Position numbers and translations under genes: made by a program
Notes under the pieces: model-generated
Databases searched by the model: none
The model's input: only the letters and a program-made list of their open reading frames with translations
Told to the model about the DNA's origin: nothing
Part shown: positions 9,390-17,406 of the stretch, in pieces
Numbering within the stretch: the stretch's first letter is position 1
Layout: every line of letters starts with the position of its first letter
Assembly: GCA_016715105.1 (NCBI GenBank)
Contig: JADKBO010000032.1
Coordinates: 10,752 to 74,751, forward strand
From: Saprospiraceae bacterium
Lineage (GTDB): Bacteria > Bacteroidota > Bacteroidia > Chitinophagales > Saprospiraceae
Direction: 5' to 3'
DNA length: 64,000 nt

Positions 9390-9817
9390 AATTATATTAA
9401 GTTTTGCCTGTCAAAGGTAATAACTATGAAATTAATAAGATTGTTTTAGAATAATAAATACTTAAAAAAATACTTTTCTGCTTTTCCATACAAGGCTCAA
9501 CGATTTGCGATAGTTTGAATAGCGTATAAATAAGATTTAAGTAACTCTATACCTACTTTGAGATCAATCGTAAAATAGTATCAAAAAGTAGGTCATTCAC
9601 CAGATTTTAATACCATAAATCTTTTAAACCACCACCCTTTGACATGAAACCTCAACCACACAATTGTTCAAAATCGAGAAATTGACCAAATTAATGTTAA
9701 TTTTTATAGATTTTTGCCAAAAGAGTTAACAGTCAAGCTCATTTTTTATGGGAAATTCAAAATCTTTAATAATTTTACAATATAATATAGAATTTATAAC
9801 TTTTAAAATCAAGAATA
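9390..9817. other. Intergenic region between divergent pdhA and gapA
   Basis: About 430 bp of AT-rich DNA separates two divergent central-metabolism genes. Apart from the pdhA -7 box I see no gene, RNA or strong hairpin. Short reading frames here lack any recognisable protein pattern. The stretch must contain the gapA promoter, but no convincing TAnnTTTG with a correctly spaced TTG was identified for it. Confidence 0.6.
9412..9419 (-). promoter_or_regulatory. Candidate -7 box for pdhA
   Basis: On the minus strand the sequence reads TACCTTTG, matching the Bacteroidota -7 consensus TAnnTTTG, 23 bp before the pdhA ATG. No clear TTG -33 element is found at the expected spacing, so this is a moderate candidate. 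Confidence 0.5.
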
Positions 9818-10822
9818 ATGTCAGTAAGGATTGCAATCAATGGATTTGGAAGAATTGGACGACTTGTATACCGTCAGATTTACAACATGGAAGGTATCGA
9901 CGTAGTTGCAGTAAACGATCTTACAAAACCATCTGTTTTGGCTCATTTATTAAAATATGATACAGCCCAGGGAAGATTTAATGAAGATGTGACATCAACA
10001 GAAGACAGCATCATCGTCAATGGTGACGCTTTTAAAGTATATGCTCAAAGAGACCCAGGTCAAATTCCTTGGGGTGCACACGATGTAGACGTAGTTTTGG
10101 AATGTACTGGATTTTTTGCAGACAAAGACAAAGCAGAAGCGCATATCGCTGCAGGTGCTAAAAAAGTAGTTATTTCTGCTCCAGCAACTGGCGACCTTAA
10201 GACAGTAGTATTCAACGTAAACCACGACATCCTTGATGGATCTGAAACCGTTATTAGTGCGGCAAGTTGTACAACTAACTGTTTGGCTCCAATGGCTGCG
10301 GTTTTGGACAAAGAGTATGGCATCATTACAGGTTTGATGACTACCATCCACGCTTATACCAATGATCAAAATACCCAAGATGCACCTCACGCAAAAGGTG
10401 ATTTGAGAAGAGCAAGAGCAGCGGCTCAAAACATCGTTCCAAACTCAACAGGTGCAGCAAAGGCAATAGGCCTTGTTTTACCAAATTTGAAAGGAAAATT
10501 GGACGGTGGTGCTCAGAGAGTGCCTACTTTGACTGGTTCTTTGACAGAATTGTTTACTATCCTAGATAAAGAAGTAACTGTTGACCAAATCAATGCAGCT
10601 ATGAAGGCAGCAAGCAATGAAAGTTTTGGCTATACAGAAGACGAAATCGTGAGCAGCGACATCATCGGTATTTCTTACGGAAGTTTGTTTGATGGTACTC
10701 AAACTAAGGTTATCAAAAACGGTGACAAACAATTGGTTAAAACTGTTTCTTGGTATGATAATGAAATGAGTTATGTAAGCCAATTGGTGAGAACACTTCA
10801 ACACTTTGCAAAATTGATTTAA
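9818..10822 (+). CDS. gapA: Glyceraldehyde-3-phosphate dehydrogenase, type I
   Basis: This glycolytic enzyme converts glyceraldehyde-3-phosphate to 1,3-bisphosphoglycerate with NAD. The 334-residue protein starts with the NAD-binding motif INGFGRIGRLVYRQ and has the active-site motif SAASCTTNCLAPM with catalytic Cys151, followed by TTIHAYTNDQNTQDAPH with the catalytic His. The C-terminal WYDNEMSYVSQLV is also characteristic. It is followed by its own terminator and then pgk, so the pair is clustered but probably transcribed as separate units, at least in part. Confidence 0.97.
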   Translation: MSVRIAINGFGRIGRLVYRQIYNMEGIDVVAVNDLTKPSVLAHLLKYDTAQGRFNEDVTSTEDSIIVNGDAFKVYAQRDPGQIPWGAHDVDVVLECTGFFADKDKAEAHIAAGAKKVVISAPATGDLKTVVFNVNHDILDGSETVISAASCTTNCLAPMAAVLDKEYGIITGLMTTIHAYTNDQNTQDAPHAKGDLRRARAAAQNIVPNSTGAAKAIGLVLPNLKGKLDGGAQRVPTLTGSLTELFTILDKEVTVDQINAAMKAASNESFGYTEDEIVSSDIIGISYGSLFDGTQTKVIKNGDKQLVKTVSWYDNEMSYVSQLVRTLQHFAKLI

Positions 10823-10852
10823 GATCATTTGATGATTTCCTCAATAATAATA

Positions 10853-10896
10853 AGATACCGCAGCTTTTCAATTGTAAAACCTGCGGTATCTTTGTT
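10853..10896 (+). terminator. Intrinsic terminator after gapA
   Basis: An 11-bp perfect stem, AGATACCGCAG (10853-10863) with CTGCGGTATCT (10881-10891), is followed by TTGTTT. The right arm and tail also read TATCTTTG (10887-10894), which matches the Bacteroidota -7 box TAnnTTTG 66 bp before pgk. A promoter overlapping the terminator is possible, but no TTG sits at the expected distance. Confidence 0.85.
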
Positions 10897-10959
10897 TATA
10901 GCCACCAAGAAGCCATTATCAAACACTTCCATTTTAACAACCAATTAAACAATTCGAAA

Positions 10960-12159
10960 ATGAGTTTTTTTGATCAACATAATTTCGCAGGACAGCGTGC
11001 ATTGATAAGAGTTGACTTCAACGTGCCTCTCAACGACCAATTTGAAATCACAGATGATACCAGAATGCGTGGCGCCATGGCTACCATCAACAAAGTTTTG
11101 AATGACGGCGGCAGTGTTGTCCTCATGAGCCACTTTGGAAGACCAAAAGATGGGCCAACAGATAAATATTCCCTCAAACACTTGGTTCCGCATTTGAAAG
11201 AACTACTTGGAAATAGAACCGTAAAGTTTGCTGACGACTGCATCAGCGACGCCAGTTTTAAACTATCTGCCAACCTACAACCGGGTGAAGTTCTGCTTTT
11301 GGAAAACCTTCGTTTTTATAAAGAAGAGGAAAAAGGCGATGTTGATTTTGCTGGCAAATTGGCTAAACACGGCGATTTCTGGGTGAACGATGCTTTTGGT
11401 ACCGCACACAGAGCACACGCTTCTACCACCATCGTTTCACAGTTTTTCCCTAAGGGCAAAAAGTCATTTGGATATTTGATGGACGCAGAAGTTGTTGCGG
11501 GTAATAAAGTCCTCAACCACCCGGTTTCTCCAGTTACTGCCATCGTGGGTGGAGCTAAAGTTTCAGATAAAATCAAGTTGTTGGAAAAATTGGTTGAGTC
11601 CTCAGACAACATCCTTGTTGGAGGTGGAATGGCTTATACCTTCATCAAAGCTCAAGGCGGTGAAGTAGGAAAATCACTTTGCGAAATGGAATTCCTTGAC
11701 CTCGCATTGAGAACACTAGAATTGGCCAAAGAAAATAATTGTGTCATTCATTTACCAGAAGACAGCGTAATCGCTGATAATTTTGCCGCAGACGCCAATA
11801 CTCAAATTGTCCCAAGCAACGAAATCCCAGAAGGTTGGATGGGACTTGACATCGGACCAAAAGCCGCTGAAGCTTATTCTCACGTCATCAAAAACAGCAA
11901 AACCATTTTGTGGAATGGCCCAATGGGTGTTTTTGAATTTGACGCTTTCTCAAAAGGAACCTTTGGTGTTGCCAATGCCGTTGCGGATGCTACTGCTTTG
12001 GGCGCTTATTCTTTGATTGGAGGAGGAGATAGTGTTTCAGCCATCAATAAAGCTGGTCTAGAAGACAAAGTAAGTTACGTTTCTACAGGTGGTGGAGCCA
12101 TGCTGGAGTTTTTGGAAGGCAAGGTTTTACCGGGCATTGCTGCGGTGACAGAAGGATAA
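10960..12159 (+). CDS. pgk: Phosphoglycerate kinase
   Basis: This glycolytic kinase transfers phosphate from 1,3-bisphosphoglycerate to ADP. The 399-residue protein has the substrate-binding motif ALIRVDFNVPLNDQFEITDD, the SHFGRPKDGP loop, the LLENLRFY motif, and the hinge and nucleotide part AIVGGAKVSDKIKLLEKL and ILWNGPMGVFEFDAFSKGT. The C-terminus has the glycine-rich phosphate loop SLIGGGDSVSAINKAG and STGGGAMLEFLEGK. It follows gapA in the same direction. Confidence 0.97.
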   Translation: MSFFDQHNFAGQRALIRVDFNVPLNDQFEITDDTRMRGAMATINKVLNDGGSVVLMSHFGRPKDGPTDKYSLKHLVPHLKELLGNRTVKFADDCISDASFKLSANLQPGEVLLLENLRFYKEEEKGDVDFAGKLAKHGDFWVNDAFGTAHRAHASTTIVSQFFPKGKKSFGYLMDAEVVAGNKVLNHPVSPVTAIVGGAKVSDKIKLLEKLVESSDNILVGGGMAYTFIKAQGGEVGKSLCEMEFLDLALRTLELAKENNCVIHLPEDSVIADNFAADANTQIVPSNEIPEGWMGLDIGPKAAEAYSHVIKNSKTILWNGPMGVFEFDAFSKGTFGVANAVADATALGAYSLIGGGDSVSAINKAGLEDKVSYVSTGGGAMLEFLEGKVLPGIAAVTEG

Positions 12160-12201
12160 TAAAGATGTTTGTTTGCAGGAAATCCTGTGAATGAGATGAT
12201 T

Positions 12202-12243
12202 AAAAAAAGGGAGTTTCTGCTTGCGCGGGGGCTCCTTTTTTGT
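12202..12243 (+). terminator. Intrinsic terminator after pgk
   Basis: An A-run and GGGAG (12202-12213) pair with CTCCTTTTTTG (12232-12242) across a GC-rich loop. The stem has one bulge or wobble. It lies 43 bp after the pgk stop. Confidence 0.75.
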
Positions 12244-12344
12244 TTGGTTGAAATTATAAATTTTGAATTAGCACCCAAACACACAAATCGGGGAAGTCAT
12301 ATGGATTTTCAAACAGGGATAAATCTTGAAATAGTCGTCAATAT

Positions 12345-12482
12345 TATATCCAATTGCATATAAACCATTTTGATTATGTATTTTTATATGCAAATACATA
12401 TATTTTTATGCAAAATTCGCTTTTTATATGTAATAACATATAAATTTACATTATTAATTAATTTTGTATGCAAAAACATATA
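12345..12482 (+). promoter_or_regulatory. Array of four phased operators before the HipB-like gene
   Basis: Four 18-bp inverted repeats of the form TATATG-N6-CATATA start at 12345, 12385, 12425 and 12465, exactly 40 bp apart. The two middle copies are perfect. The first has TATATC and the last TGTATG as the left half, and all four right halves are CATATA. A TAATTTTG box matching TAnnTTTG lies at 12459-12466, between the third and fourth sites. The fourth site covers the probable transcription start and ends three bases before the ATG at 12486. This is the arrangement expected for autorepression by the HTH protein encoded next. Confidence 0.8.
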
Positions 12483-12485
12483 AAT

Positions 12486-12701
12486 ATGAGTGCATTGGCA
12501 GACTTTGTAAAGATCAAAAGAAAGCAATCTGGCTTCACCCAGGAAGAATTTGCAGAAAAGGCAGGAGTTGCCCTTACGGTCATTCGTAAAATTGAACAAG
12601 GTAAAGAAAACCTTAACTTATCAAAGGTCAACCAAGTTTTGCAAATGTTTGGCCATGTTGTAGGTCCTATAAATGAAAAGGTTGAGACATGGAATAGTTA
12701 A
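12486..12701 (+). CDS. HipB-like XRE-family transcriptional repressor
   Basis: This is a 71-residue DNA-binding protein with a complete Cro/CI-type helix-turn-helix: MSALADFVKIKRKQSGFTQE, then EFAEKAGVALTVIRKIEQGK and NLSKVNQVLQMFG. It resembles the antitoxins of HipBA and HipBST systems in Bacteroidota. An in-frame ATG at 12468 would start inside the fourth operator, so 12486 (MSALADF) is preferred. The gene overlaps by 29 bp a short frame that looks like the first strand-turn-strand of HipA. No complete toxin follows, so the repressor is probably an orphan that now controls only itself and perhaps the DUF1016 gene. Confidence 0.85.
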   Translation: MSALADFVKIKRKQSGFTQEEFAEKAGVALTVIRKIEQGKENLNLSKVNQVLQMFGHVVGPINEKVETWNS

Positions 12702-12771
12702 ATACAACGGCACTCGGGCAGGGTTGAAGACTGAAAGAGAACATGAAGAATATCTAATTATACATAAATAA
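12673..12771 (+). pseudogene. Truncated HipA N-terminal remnant
   Basis: An ATG at 12673, overlapping the end of the HipB-like gene in another frame, opens a 32-codon frame with RHGIVKYNGTRAGLKTE. This resembles the start of HipA-family N-subdomain 1 proteins (V-Y-x-N-G-x-x-A-G-x-L-x-E). The frame stops at 12769-12771, before the rest of the subdomain, and no kinase domain follows. The overlap with the antitoxin gene is the usual HipBA or HipBST arrangement. I read this as the residue of a lost toxin gene. The assignment rests on one short motif. Confidence 0.6.
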
Positions 12772-12827
12772 AAATATACAAAATCAGCTGCGAAAGCTTT
12801 ATCCACCACCTATAAATAGAAAATTAA

Positions 12828-13914
12828 ATGAATCTATTAGATCAAACTTACAAACAATGGCTGACTGAACTAAAAGGTAAAATCCGATCAGTTCAGATCA
12901 AGGCTGCTATAGCTGTTAACTCGGCATTGATAACGTTTTATTGGGAATTGGGTAAGATGTTATCCGAAAAAGAAAGTATATGGGGAGCTAAACTGGTAGA
13001 ACAGTTGGCAAAAGATTTGCAAGAAGAGTTCCCAGAATTGAAAGGTTTGTCGCGAAGCAATCTTTTCAACTGCAAAAAATTCTACCAATTTTACAGCCAA
13101 GAATTAATCCAACAACCTGTTGGACTAATTGACGACCAGGCGACTTTTCATATACAACATTCAGATAATCAATCTCTTGAAATGGTCCAACAGCTTGTTG
13201 GACAAATACCTTGGGGGCATAATATCTTTATTTTTACAAAATCAAAAAACATAAACGAAGCTCATTTTTATATTTCTCAAACCATCGAAAACAATTGGAG
13301 TAGAGATACTTTAGCATTGCAAATTAAAACGGATTTGTATTTCAGAAATGGTAAAGCTATTTCCAATTTCAAAAACACCTTACCAGAGCCATTATCTGAA
13401 TTAGCTCAACAAACACTAAAAGACCCATACATATTTGATTTTATGACCTTGGCCACAGGGTTTAAGGAAAAGGACATTGAAAAACAATTAGTTCAACACA
13501 TTACTAAGTTTTTATTGGAATTAGGGAAAGGATTTGCATTTGTGGGGCAGCAATTTCATTTGGAAATAGCCGACAATGATTACTATATTGATTTGCTATT
13601 TTACCACATCAAACTCAAATGTTATGTAGTTTTAGAACTCAAAAACACAAAATTTATCCCAGAATATGCAGGTAAACTCAACTTTTACCTTTCGGCAGTG
13701 GATACCTTGGTAAAACAAGAGGAAGATAAGCCAACCATTGGTATTTTGCTTTGTAGAGATAAAATAACATTGAAGCAGAATTTGCTTGAGAGACATAAAC
13801 AAACCAATGGGCGTAAGTGAATTTCAAATAACAGAAAACTTACCTGATCATTTGAAGAGCAGTTTGCCTACCATTGAAGAAATAGAAAATGAATTTAAAA
13901 ATCTGGAGGAATGA
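12828..13914 (+). CDS. DUF1016/YhcG-family PDDEXK nuclease, frameshifted near the 3' end
   Basis: YhcG-type proteins combine an N-terminal winged-helix-like domain (here LTELKGKIRSVQIKAAIAVN through FPELKGLSRSNLFNCKKFYQ) with a C-terminal PDDEXK nuclease fold. The catalytic pattern is visible as Asp255 in YYIDLLFYH and Glu270-x-Lys272 in VVLELK. The uninterrupted frame ends at 13820 after LERHKQTNGRK, but the family's usual tail (DINKPMGVSEF and LPTIEEIENEFKNLEE) continues in another frame to a TGA at 13912-13914. Two missing bases, in the A-run near 13762 and the T-run near 13789, explain the break. Restored length would be about 362 residues. Such nucleases often sit beside restriction or toxin-antitoxin genes. 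Confidence 0.85.
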
Positions 13915-13964
13915 AATGCACAAAGGCAAGTTCAGAATACAGTGAGAGTGGAATAAACCGAAGT

Positions 13965-14048
13965 CGGAAATCGCAGTCCGGAAATCGGAGATCGGAAATC
14001 GCAGTTCGGAAATCGGAAATCGGAAATCGCAGTTCGGAAATCGGAGAT
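13965..14048. repeat. 28-bp tandem repeat (three copies)
   Basis: Three consecutive units start at 13965, 13993 and 14021, each opening with CGGAAATCGCAGT and differing at only two positions. Each unit is four 7-base blocks, three related to CGGAAAT. Decayed copies continue to about 14125 (TATCGGAAATCGCAAAG and similar). The unit length is not a multiple of three, and no gene in this gap uses it. Between the repeat and the glycosyltransferase a TACTTTTG box (14187-14194) matches the -7 consensus. Confidence 0.9.
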
Positions 14049-14223
14049 CGGTTCCTTTTGATTTTGGAAGGAAATTGGAAATCGTTCCGCTTCCGACAGC
14101 TATCGGAAATCGCAAAGAAATCGTGAAGCGTGACATCAAAATAATTTAAATGATCTTTTCTTAACATACCATTCGGATTCTTATTTTACTTTTGTCCAAC
14201 ATTCATTTTATTTCCTACCCAAC

Positions 14224-14877
14224 ATGTTGCAAAAAGTAAAAATATCGGTGTTGATGGCCGTGTACAATACTGATTTTTCTTTTATAAAAAGAGCCATTGA
14301 GTCGGTATTAAAACAAGACTTTCAAGACTTTGAACTCATCATTATTGACGATGGCAGTGATTGCGAAAACAGTAAGCGCATATTACATTATGTTGAGCAA
14401 CACGAAGATAAAATTGTTTACATCCGTCATAAAAATCGAGGACAATCTGAATCTATCAACCGTGGCGTTTTGAATAGTGTTGGTGAGTTTATAACCATCC
14501 TAGACAGCGACGACGCGTATAAAACCAATCATCTAAGTGCCTGCCTTCGAGAAATAGATGGTTTTGATTTGATCGCTTCTTCAACAGAAACCATCGTTGA
14601 TACTTACGCTGATTATTATGTTCCCGACAAAAATGACCTCACACAACTCATCCATTTAGATGATTGCACCCTATTTGGAACTCTTTTTGGACGACGAGAG
14701 GTGTTTAATACAATTTCTTTCAAAAGTGGATTTGCAGCAGATGCTGATTTTTATTCGAAGGCGACAAGTCTATTTCGTGTAAACAAAGTGAACCTTAGAA
14801 CTTATATTTATTACAGAAACATTCCAAATAGTATTTGCGCCACTATTAAAAAGCAAAATTTCCTATTCACTGATTAA
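14224..14877 (+). CDS. Glycosyltransferase family 2 protein, short form
   Basis: This is a GT-A fold transferase of about 217 residues. It starts with KISVLMAVYNTDFSFIKRAI, has the nucleotide-sugar motif ELIIIDDGSDCENS, the acceptor-loop sequence RGQSESINRGVLNSVGEF and the metal-binding DXD region TILDSDDAY near residue 95. It is short for a GT2 enzyme and has no membrane segment. The stop codon overlaps the start of the next gene as TAATG, so both are cotranslated. Substrate and acceptor cannot be told. A TACTTTTG box lies 30 bp upstream. Confidence 0.85.
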   Translation: MLQKVKISVLMAVYNTDFSFIKRAIESVLKQDFQDFELIIIDDGSDCENSKRILHYVEQHEDKIVYIRHKNRGQSESINRGVLNSVGEFITILDSDDAYKTNHLSACLREIDGFDLIASSTETIVDTYADYYVPDKNDLTQLIHLDDCTLFGTLFGRREVFNTISFKSGFAADADFYSKATSLFRVNKVNLRTYIYYRNIPNSICATIKKQNFLFTD

Positions 14878-15638
14878 TGGCAGCTATTCAACGTTTGGTC
14901 TCAACCAATGGACTTTTGATGGCTTGCCACATAACAGGCGTTTATGATGTGAACCGAAATGAAACCCTTGCAGGTGACAATTATGAATTGGTGAGAAACT
15001 GGGCAGAATCGATTCACGCCTTGAAATTGCAAGGAATCATATTTCACAATAACTTCTCTGAAGAAACTTGTCATAAATACGAAAACGAGCACATCACTTT
15101 CAAAAAAATAAATTATAACCCTCAATTTAATCCAAACGTATTTCGCTATTTCGTATACAGAGATTTTCTAAATCAGAATGCTGCATTTATAAAAAGTGTC
15201 TTCATAACCGACATTTCAGACGTGGTTGTGGTCAAAAACCCCTTTACAGATCCTTTTTTTATTGAAAATCCAAATGCTCTTTTTTGCGGTGACGAAGCAA
15301 AAATGCTTGACAATGATTGGATGAATGCCCATAGCGATCACCTTCGAAAGAAAATCTCGGATTACGCTGAATACGAAAAAAAATTTGCACAAGAAACGCT
15401 TTTGAATTGTGGCATCATTGGTGGAGCAACTTCCATTTTTCAAGATTTCCTCCAAAAGCTTTGCACCATCCATGAGTCATATAATTATGAAAACAAAACC
15501 GCCTATACAGGTGACATGGGTGCTTTTAATTATTTAGCAAGAACAATATACAATCAATTGAAACACGGCTCACCAATTAATACGGTATTTAAAATGTACG
15601 AAAATGATCGTACTGATTGTTGGTTTAGGCATAAATAA
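14877..15638 (+). CDS. Putative nucleotide-diphospho-sugar transferase-like protein
   Basis: This 253-residue cytosolic protein starts at the ATG overlapping the stop of the GT2 gene. It contains FITDISDVVVVKNPF near residue 105, where the Asp-x-x-Asp pair resembles the DXD metal site of GT8 or GT77-like enzymes. Further on are FCGDEAKMLDNDWMNAH and LLNCGIIGGATSIFQDFL, a pattern seen in GT-A transferases that read the donor sugar. No exact family was recognised. Its translational coupling with the GT2 gene suggests that both modify the same acceptor. Confidence 0.65.
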   Translation: MAAIQRLVSTNGLLMACHITGVYDVNRNETLAGDNYELVRNWAESIHALKLQGIIFHNNFSEETCHKYENEHITFKKINYNPQFNPNVFRYFVYRDFLNQNAAFIKSVFITDISDVVVVKNPFTDPFFIENPNALFCGDEAKMLDNDWMNAHSDHLRKKISDYAEYEKKFAQETLLNCGIIGGATSIFQDFLQKLCTIHESYNYENKTAYTGDMGAFNYLARTIYNQLKHGSPINTVFKMYENDRTDCWFRHK

Positions 15639-15751
15639 GCCTTTTATGAAAACCAAAATTCGACCCAAATGGTAAGCTATGTCCTAAGGGAGATTCCAAG
15701 TTAGAATAATTGATTTATGCGAAAAATAAATTTAAATATGCGTTTGAGTTT

Positions 15752-15790
15752 ATAAATTCGTGATTCGCGAATCGCGAATCACGAATTTAT
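15752..15790. promoter_or_regulatory. 39-nt near-perfect palindrome, probable operator
   Basis: Two 19-nt arms, ATAAATTCGTGATTCGCGA and TCGCGAATCACGAATTTAT, are exact reverse complements around a single A. The inner part repeats CGCGAATC. It lies immediately 5' of a TATCTTTG -7 box (15795-15802) and 33 bp before the ATG of the HTH gene, so it would cover the -33 region. There is no downstream T-run, and with a one-base centre it is better read as a protein-binding site than as a terminator. Confidence 0.8.
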
Positions 15791-15794
15791 TATG

Positions 15795-15802
15795 TATCTT
15801 TG
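15795..15802 (+). promoter_or_regulatory. Candidate -7 box for the HTH/nucleotidyltransferase cassette
   Basis: TATCTTTG matches TAnnTTTG, 20 bp upstream of the ATG at 15823. The region where a -33 TTG would be expected is occupied by the palindrome at 15752-15790. Confidence 0.55.
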
Positions 15803-15822
15803 TTGCCATTAATGTTTAAAAA

Positions 15823-16318
15823 ATGAAAAAACACAGCGGAATGAGGCCGCACGATATTGCTATACTATTGAAAATTGCAGCCAAAGGAGAAAAGCCATGG
15901 AACATGAAAGATGTGTCCATTGAATTAGGTATCAGTGCAAGCGAAGTAAGTGAGAGCTTAAATCGCTCATCGATTGCAGGTTTAATTACTAAGGATAAAA
16001 AACGACTCATGAAGTCATCAATTTTGGACTTTTTGGAGCACGGACTTCGTTTTGTGTATCCTCAAATTCCAGTTCAGTAGGGATGCCTACAGCACAGCCG
16101 CACCCCATTGGTCAGTGAAATAATGAGTAGCGAACCACGTTTGGCCTTAGGGAGGGGAAGGAGGGGGAACTATTGAACCATTGCACCCTAAAGTGCCAGA
16201 AGCATGTTTAAAAGATCCAATTTTTTATGAATTTATGGCTTTGTGTGACGCACTTCGTGTAGGAAAGGCTAGGGAAAAAAAATTGGCTGTCGAAGCACTT
16301 AAAAAAAGATTATGCTAA
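15823..16318 (+). pseudogene. Winged-helix HTH regulator with multiple frameshifts
   Basis: The first 85 codons encode an HTH domain (MRPHDIAILLKIAAKGEKPW, then MKDVSIELGISASEVSESLN) and end prematurely at 16080. Continuing in shifting frames are GMPTAQPHP, LVSEIMSSEPR, an in-frame-broken VWP stretch, and a clean tail PLHPKVPEACLKDPIFYEFM through ALKKRLC ending at 16318. The protein would be about 165 residues. At least three indels and an internal stop fall within roughly 110 bp, dense enough to suggest real decay. The tail overlaps the next ATG by 7 bp, the layout of a repressor with its nucleotidyltransferase partner. Confidence 0.7.
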
Positions 16319-17011
16319 AAAATACACAGATAAATAGGATTGCTACAAAAATCATTGCTAATGCTTTAGGAGATTTAAATGAAAAAGTTGTGTATGTAGG
16401 TGGCTCTATTGTTAGTTTTTATATCGATGACCCATCAGCTGAAGATGTTAGACCTACTAAGGATATTGATATTAGTATTGAAATTGATAGTTTGAATGAG
16501 TTAGAAGAGTTACGTCAAGAATTAATTAAACGAGGATTTACTCAATCAAGTGAAGATGATATTATTTGTCGTTTTAGATATGATCAGATCAAAGTAGATG
16601 TAATGTCAACAAAGGGTGTAGGTTGGGCACCTGCAAATCCTTGGTTTGCACCAGGTCATTATAACCTAATTGAAATTAAATTAGATAATATTGTTGTAAG
16701 ATGTTTGTCTTACCATACTTTTAGCAACCAAATTTACAGCATTTTATGGTCGTGGGATTAAAGATCCACGAACTAGTCACGATTTTGAAGACATAGTATA
16801 TTTACTTAATTACACATCTAATTGGCAGGATCAAATATCTAGATCAAATGACGATGTAAAAATCTATTTGATCGACTGTTTCAGAAATATACTTGAAAAT
16901 GCTATAATGCAAGAAGCAATTATAGCAAATCTTTTTTATGAGGAACAATCGCACAGATTCAGCAAAATAATGACTCAAATTAAACTTATTTGCCTCGAAT
17001 CAATAGAGTAA
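16312..17011 (+). pseudogene. AbiEii-like nucleotidyltransferase, frameshifted
   Basis: The N-terminal 149 codons encode a polymerase-beta type nucleotidyltransferase core: KVVYVGGSIVSFYIDD, then RPTKDIDISIEIDSL with the metal-binding Asp-x-Asp, and a third acidic residue in IKVDVMS. The open frame stops at 16761, but the family's following region (LPYFLATKF, GRGIKDPRTSHDFEDIVYLL and an alpha-helical tail to SIE) continues after two one-base losses near 16713 and 16723, to a stop at 17009-17011. Restored length is about 233 residues. With the overlapping HTH gene it resembles type IV toxin-antitoxin or MNT-type cassettes. Activity is doubtful as sequenced. Confidence 0.75.
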
Positions 17012-17187
17012 ATGATTTAATAAATTACAGGTTAAAATGGTAATTTGTCCAAATGACATACAGCATATCAAAAAAATGATTGAAAAAATATTTGAAGGAA
17101 ACCCCAATAATATTAGTTTTGCAACCAATTAGTTTCATATATATCAAATTGTATTGCCATATTTCTCAACTCATTAAAGATAATTTT

Positions 17188-17406
17188 ATGTCATTTCAAG
17201 CCTACATAGACAACATCAAAGCAAAAACTGGTAAAAGTCCAGAAGACTTCAAAAAAATTGCCGAAGCCAAAGGATTTTTGGTCAATGGAAAAATTGTCCC
17301 AACTATAAAAGCTACAGAAATCACCAATTGGCTCAAGGACGAATTTGAACTAGGCCATGGTCATGCAATGGCAATTTATGCAAGCTTTAAAGGCAAAACG
17401 GAATAA
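17188..17406 (+). CDS. DUF4287 domain-containing protein
   Basis: This is a 72-residue protein with the full DUF4287 pattern: MSFQAYIDNIKAKTGKSPED, FKKIAEAKGFLVNGKI, TEITNWLKDEFELGHGHAMA. The ATG at 17188 starts the domain directly. The frame extends to an ATG at 17080, but those 36 residues do not resemble the family. DUF4287 proteins are small, cytosolic, of unknown function, and often found alone or fused to DUF5655. No operon partner is visible. Confidence 0.85.
   Translation: MSFQAYIDNIKAKTGKSPEDFKKIAEAKGFLVNGKIVPTIKATEITNWLKDEFELGHGHAMAIYASFKGKTE

Noticed and set aside
13965..14048. Possible CRISPR array
   Set aside because: Units are directly adjacent with no unique spacers and there are no cas genes. 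The same applies to the repeats at 30268-30365 and 28708-28772.
13840..14139. Minus-strand frames rich in RFPISD and similar repeats
   Set aside because: They are the translation of the CGGAAAT-type minisatellite and lack any protein pattern or supporting start.
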